This document shows positions 60,150 to 64,000 of a DNA stretch of 64,000 nt, piece by piece. The first letter of the stretch is position 1. Every line of letters begins with the position of its first letter. The notes under the pieces are model-generated. The model made no database searches. It was not told the DNA's origin and saw nothing but the letters and a program-made list of their open reading frames with translations. The position numbers and the translations under genes are program-made. This DNA comes from Papio anubis (Eukaryota; Chordata; Mammalia; Primates; Cercopithecidae), in contig NC_044996.1 of assembly GCF_008728515.1 (NCBI RefSeq), positions 125,807,610-125,871,609 on the forward strand, read 5' to 3'.

Positions 60150-60455
60150 TTTTGTATTTAATTTTTCTGGGTACATAATAGGTGTATGTATGGGGTACAT
60201 GAGACGTTTTGATACAGGCATGCACTGTGAAATAAGCACATCATGGAGAATGGGGTATCCATCCCTCAAGCATTTATCCTTTGAGTTATAAACAATAAAA
60301 TTATACTCTAAGTTATTTTAAAATGTACAATTAAGTTATTATTGACTATAGTAATCCTGTTGTGCTACCAAATAGTGGGTCTTATTCATTCTTTCTATTT
60401 TTTTATGTATCCATTAACCATCCCCACCTTCCACCCAGCCCCCACCCAGGTAGTC
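60150..60455 (-). mobile_element. Antisense L1 3' UTR fragment
   Basis: ATAGGTGTATGTATGGGGTA, CATGAGACGTTTTGATACAGG, ATGGAGAATGGGGTATCCAT and CTGTTGTGCTACCAAATAGT parallel the copy at 21770-22130. Confidence 0.82.
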
Positions 60456-60818
60456 TTTTTATCCATTCTAGTAAAAATGTATTAAGCTGTATAATCATAT
60501 AAAGTTAAAACATGTCAATAAAGTGATGATCTTTGTTCCTTAAAAATGAGAGATCTATGTTCTAATCCTTTGAAGACTAGAAATAAGCTCTACAGACCTC
60601 CAGGAGCTAATGAGATATACTCTTTGACTGATTAAACACCAGGGTCAAAACCTTGTTGTGATTATCTGAGACCTAGAGTATTGGCTGTCCCTCATTTTGG
60701 TTGAAAAATAAGATGGTGTCTCTTGAGTTGTTGGAAAACCTGTGGTTTTTAATGAGCAGATGGTGTTAAGATGCCCACTGGTTACCTGGGTTGAATGAAG
60801 TGTTTGGGATTTTCAGAC

Positions 60819-60930
60819 ATTCTCCATGATGTGCTTATTTCACAGTGCGTGCCTGCATCAAAACATCTCATGTACCCCATAAATACACCTATTATATACC
60901 CACAAAAATTAAATAAAAAAAAAAATAAAG
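60819..60930 (+). mobile_element. Sense L1 3' terminus with A tail
   Basis: CCATGATGTGCTTATTTCAC, AAACATCTCATGTACCCCAT, then an A-rich tail. It is the reverse complement of 60160-60251, so the two form an inverted repeat. Confidence 0.82.
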
Positions 60931-61232
60931 AAGACTACCTGAGATACATTTTCAGACTTTGGCTTCTTTCTCCTCAGAGTATCTCTGTTTTGTTTCCTGA
61001 TCTGGAAAAAGTAAGGAAGGAGGAGGGGAGTTGGTCAGGAAAGGGAAACAGAAACAGTGAACCAGTATTACAGGATTATTCTTTGTCATGTTGGGTGCTG
61101 CTTTCTGTTTTGTATATGTTTGACGTGAACTTTCTAAAACACTCAGCCTAGCGTATTGTCTAAGAAATATTTAGTTGCGGCCCGATTGTCACCAAGAATC
61201 ATGTTCCCAGAAGGTTTTCAAATTGCGTTTTT

Positions 61233-61560
61233 AAAAGTATAGTGGTTGGCCGGGTGCAGTGGCTCAAGCCTGTAATGTCAGCACTTTGGAAGGCTGAGGC
61301 GGGTGGATCATGAGTTCAGAAGATGGAGACCATCCTGGCTAACACGGTGAAACCCCGTCTCTACTAAAAATACAAAAAAATTAGCTAGGCGTGGTGGCAT
61401 GTGCCTGTAGCCCCAGCTACTCAGGAGGCTGAGGCAGGAGAATCGCTTGAACCCAGGAGGAAGAGGTTGCAATGAGCCGAGATTGTGCCACTGCACTCCA
61501 GCCTGGGCGACAGAGCGAGACTCCTTAAAAAAAAAGAGAAAAAAAAAAAGTATAGTGGTT
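61233..61560 (+). mobile_element. AluS-like element with perfect 15-bp TSD
   Basis: The body is at about 61248-61545. AAAAGTATAGTGGTT is duplicated exactly at 61233-61247 and 61546-61560. Confidence 0.93.
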
Positions 61561-61565
61561 ATTAA

Positions 61566-61790
61566 ACATGGAGGACAGATAGCCCAGGTTCAAATCTCAA
61601 CTCTGCCTCTTCCTGGGACAAGTTACTTAACCACTCAGTGCTTTTGATTCCTCATCTGTAAAATTAGAGTAACAAGAGAATCTACCCCAGAGGCTTGTTG
61701 TGAGGATTAAGTAACATGTAATGGTTAGAGAAGTGCCTGGCACATAGTAATCACTTGATTAACGTTAGTTATTATTGTTGTCCTTATTGT
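61566..61790 (-). mobile_element. MIR SINE (antisense), near full length
   Basis: GGTTCAAATCTCAACTCTGCC, GACAAGTTACTTAACCACTC, CTCATCTGTAAAATTAGAGT, TTGTGAGGATTAAGTAACAT, AGTGCCTGGCACATAGTAAT in MIR order. Best-preserved MIR here. Confidence 0.9.
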
Positions 61791-61879
61791 TATTAAAGTC
61801 GAAAGAGTACCTATAAATGACAGTACATTTTCCAGGGTTATTTCTTTATTGTTTATTTATTTTTTATTTTATTTTATTT

Positions 61880-62151
61880 TAATTTCGAGGCAGGGTCTTG
61901 CTCTGTCATCCAGGCTGGAGTGCAGTGGCAACCTCTGCCTCCTAGGTTCAAGCAATTCTCTTGCCTCAGCCTCCTGAGTAGCTGGGATTATGGGTGTGGG
62001 CCACCATGCCCGGCTAATTTTTGTATTTTTAGTAGAGACGGGGTTTCACCATGTTGGCCAGGCTGGTCTTGAACTCCTGACCTCTGGTGATCCACCTGCC
62101 TCAGCCTTCCAAAGTGCTGGGATTACAGGCATGAGCCACTGTGCCTGGCCT
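61880..62151 (-). mobile_element. AluS-like element with internal deletion
   Basis: Antisense Alu in which CAGTGG joins directly to CAACCTCTGCC, removing about 17-20 bases of the right monomer. Preceded by a TTTTA-repeat tail. Confidence 0.88.
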
Positions 62152-62239
62152 CTTTAATTTTTTATTATGGCAAATTTCAAACTCCAAGAAGTACAATGGA
62201 ATTTTGCCATATCTGTGTTGGCTGTTTGTTTCACATCAC

Positions 62240-62390
62240 CAAGTCTTAAATGTCAGCTGCTAGAAAGTAAGTGCCATAATTTGGGACCTTGTCTGTGTTA
62301 GTCACCATTTACTGTTTATGAAAATAGTTGTTAAATGATAGTTGGCCCTCAGTAAATATTTGTGGACTGGATGAATGAAGATAGTGTTTT
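62240..62390 (+). mobile_element. L2 LINE 3' end
   Basis: AGCTGCTAGAAAGTAAGTGCC, ATTTGGGACCTTGTCTGTG, GCCCTCAGTAAATATTTGTG, GACTGGATGAATGAAG. Confidence 0.6.
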
Positions 62391-62481
62391 GTGCTAATCC
62401 AATTCTGGTTGGGATCTGCTTGTGGTCTAGCTAAGATTCACTCTTCCATTTGTTCATTAATTCACTCATTCATTCATTCAC

Positions 62482-62555
62482 TGAAGCTTTATTGAATGCC
62501 TTTTATGAATCAGCAGTGTGAAGCTTTATTGAATGCCTTTTATGGATTAGCAGTG
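62482..62555 (+). repeat. 37-bp tandem duplication
   Basis: TGAAGCTTTATTGAATGCC...CAGCAGTG occurs at 62482-62518 and again at 62519-62555 with about two differences, after a CATT-repeat. Confidence 0.93.
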
Positions 62556-63719
62556 GTAGCTCTGGGATTTCTATGTAAATGAACAAAGGGGTGGCAATCC
62601 ATTTGGAAAGGGATTGGCTAAATGGCATGTCTAGATGTTTTATTTGCATAGTAAGTACAGTTTTTTTTACCTGACAGGTTATTTATTTGGGGTGGAGTAG
62701 GTCTGGTGTGGTTCATCTGAATGGAGTTAACACCTCCTGCCCTAAGTCACACCTTGGATCAGCTGTCATATACAGGCTTCTCATTTAATGCTTTGGATTG
62801 TCCCTACATTGGAGAGAAGGGGGTATGTATAAAAGTCATTATAATGTAAGGGGAAAGACTAGCAGAGGCATGTCCAAAGCATCAATGAGAATAGAAAGGA
62901 AGAAACTACTAACTTTCCTTCAGGTCAAGAAGGAAGGGATGGGGTATCCTGAGTCTCTTTTTAAGGAAAGTGGTATTTGAGCAAGGTGTTAAAAGATGTT
63001 GGGAATTCGTGGTACTAGCAGTGTGTGTGTGAACAAGGAGAGAGCATGAGTATATTGAAGGAAGAGGTGGGTTAGGCTGGGGTGCAGGGGCCGTGGTGGT
63101 GGTAGTGGAGGAAGTGGGCAGCTGAAGGGGAGGCAGTGCCTCTTCCTGCAGGGCTCTGCCAGCCCACTCACAAGCTGCCCTTCTTCTGGTTGGGCGGGCA
63201 AGTTGGTGAAGGAGTTCAGTTGGGCAGCAGCGTGATCAGATTTATACTTTAGAGAGATAACTGGGGAGGTGCCGAGGAATGTGGACTGGAGATGGGAGAG
63301 GAAGTAGCTGGGAGACTTGCCAGCCCCAGGGCTCCGTGGTTGATGACTAATTGGCCAGGCACCAGGAACTTCTAGTAGCTCTTGGAAAGGGGCAGATGGG
63401 CCCACCTCATGCACACTCTTTAAGCTGGATCGCCGTTGCCTGGGTTGGCAGCAACACTGACAGAAGAGCCAAGTTTCCTTTCAAAGAAAATTCTTTTGTG
63501 TATTTTGGGAATGAAAAAGCCAGAAGTCAGCATTCTACTATCTTCATTAATAGATAGGCTAAGAAGATAGAGACAATTTTTAAATTTTAAGTTGAGAGGG
63601 CCTTGTTAAATAGATTTACATGATATACACATGGGCATAAACATGTATGACTATAAGTCACAGATATTTATTGTGATTGTTTATTTATATATACCTTTAC
63701 ATTCAGCAGGTTTACCTTT

Positions 63720-63866
63720 CTAATTAGTTTTTTAATCAACTTTTAATTTTAGAGTAGTTTTAGATTTATGGAAAAGTTGTGAAGATAATAGAGTTCCCAC
63801 ATACCTTACACCCAGCTTCCTCTTTTGTTAACATCTTGCATTAACATGGTACATTTCATATTATCT
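63720..63866 (-). mobile_element. Antisense L1ME-like fragment
   Basis: TAGAGTAGTTTTAGATTTATGG, GAGTTCCCACATACCTTACA, CCCAGCTTCC, TTAACATGGTACATTTCAT; interrupted by the terminal Alu. Confidence 0.6.
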
Positions 63867-64000
63867 TTTTTTTTTTTTTTTTTTGAGACAGAGTCTTGCT
63901 CTGTCGCCCAGGCTGGAGTGCAGTGGCACAATCTCGGCTCACTGCAACCTCCGCTCCCCGCCCCCGATTCAAGCAATTCTCCTGCCTCAGCCTCCTGAGT
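63867..64000 (-). mobile_element. Alu element cut by the window end
   Basis: A T18 tail, then GAGACAGAGTCTTGCTCTGTC through CTCAGCCTCCTGAGT. The rest lies beyond 64000. Confidence 0.9.

Larger units (their letters stand above)
1..64000 (+). other. SH3KBP1: SH3KBP1 gene, internal segment (partial at both ends)
   Basis: The four exons at 29126-29229, 40675-40804, 49143-49217 and 52795-53000 translate in one joined frame to the second SH3 domain and following linker of CIN85/Ruk, recognised from the human protein. CIN85 is a cytosolic adaptor that recruits Cbl, endophilins and actin regulators during receptor down-regulation. No start codon exon, stop codon, 3' UTR or CpG island was recognised, so both gene ends lie outside. 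The whole window is transcribed as pre-mRNA if this reading is right. The identity is very secure because many consecutive residues match. That every base before exon A is intron, rather than partly alternative first exons, is assumed. Confidence 0.93.
53001..64000 (+). other. SH3KBP1: SH3KBP1 intron after exon C (partial)
   Basis: The donor is GTATGT. No later SH3KBP1 exon was recognised before the window end, so this intron is at least 11 kb. 53001-54540 holds only a (TTTG)n run at about 53895-53918. 54.5-64 kb contains the L2, Tigger, Alu, L1 and MIR copies listed separately. 57740-58020 and 62900-63300 are weakly L2-like. 58570-60150 and 62560-63720 otherwise show nothing recognisable. 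Confidence 0.88.

Noticed and set aside
63061..63200. GC-richer stretch as a possible CpG island or alternative promoter
   Set aside because: G-rich on one strand but with very few CpG dinucleotides and no first-exon-like open frame joining the gene.
62989..63414. 141-codon antisense frame, Pro/Leu/Ser-rich
   Set aside because: Composition follows the G-rich sense strand (a PLPPLPPPRPL-like run from GGTGGTGGTAG). No domain, probably chance.
1..64000. CRISPR arrays, phage or bacterial mobile elements, rRNA and tRNA genes
   Set aside because: The sequence is a mammalian nuclear intron landscape. Repeats are SINE/LINE/DNA-transposon types, and no spaced direct-repeat array or cloverleaf gene was seen.

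Overview
This is a primate nuclear genome window. It holds an interior piece of one protein-coding gene on the + strand, SH3KBP1 (CIN85/Ruk), set in interspersed repeats (Alu, L1, L2, MIR, Tigger and hAT elements). SH3KBP1 is X-linked in placental mammals, so the window is inferred to come from the X chromosome. The two youngest-looking Alu copies (7037-7304 and 14531-14835) carry substitutions I associate with Old World monkey AluY subfamilies, so a cercopithecid (macaque, baboon or vervet type) is more likely than human. That species call rests on a few diagnostic sites read by eye.

Gene layout. About 29.1 kb of intron comes first. Exon A (29126-29229) and exon B (40675-40804) together encode the second SH3 domain (SH3B). 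A short exon (49143-49217, 75 bp) is in frame and looks like an optional cassette. Exon C (52795-53000) encodes the linker after SH3B. At least 11 kb of further intron follows. The exons for the first and third SH3 domains, the proline-rich region and the coiled coil were not recognised here and must lie outside. All four exons have AG acceptors and GT donors, and their phases join into one reading frame with or without the cassette.

Product. CIN85 is a cytoplasmic adaptor. Its SH3 domains bind PxxxPR-type motifs in Cbl and other partners, linking receptor ubiquitination to endocytosis and actin. The window covers roughly residues 96-242 of the ~665-residue human protein (numbering from memory).

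Regions. 1-29 kb is repeat-rich intron, including a nested L1/Alu cluster at 20.8-23.2 kb and a complete Tigger-type element at 25.4-26.1 kb. 29-41 kb is intron with one AluY and old LINE fragments. 41-46.8 kb is intron with Alus and old L1. About 46.85-53.9 kb, around the cassette exon, is nearly free of recognisable repeats and has several AT/homeobox-like blocks. 54.5-64 kb is again L2/L1/Alu-rich. I saw no CpG island, promoter, tRNA, rRNA, CRISPR array or second gene. I found no convincing undescribed system. The best leads are the cassette exon with its splicing signals, the symmetric two-exon SH3B module, and several unusual DNA structures (fused inverted Alus, inverted tetranucleotide arrays, a 58-bp Z-DNA-type tract).
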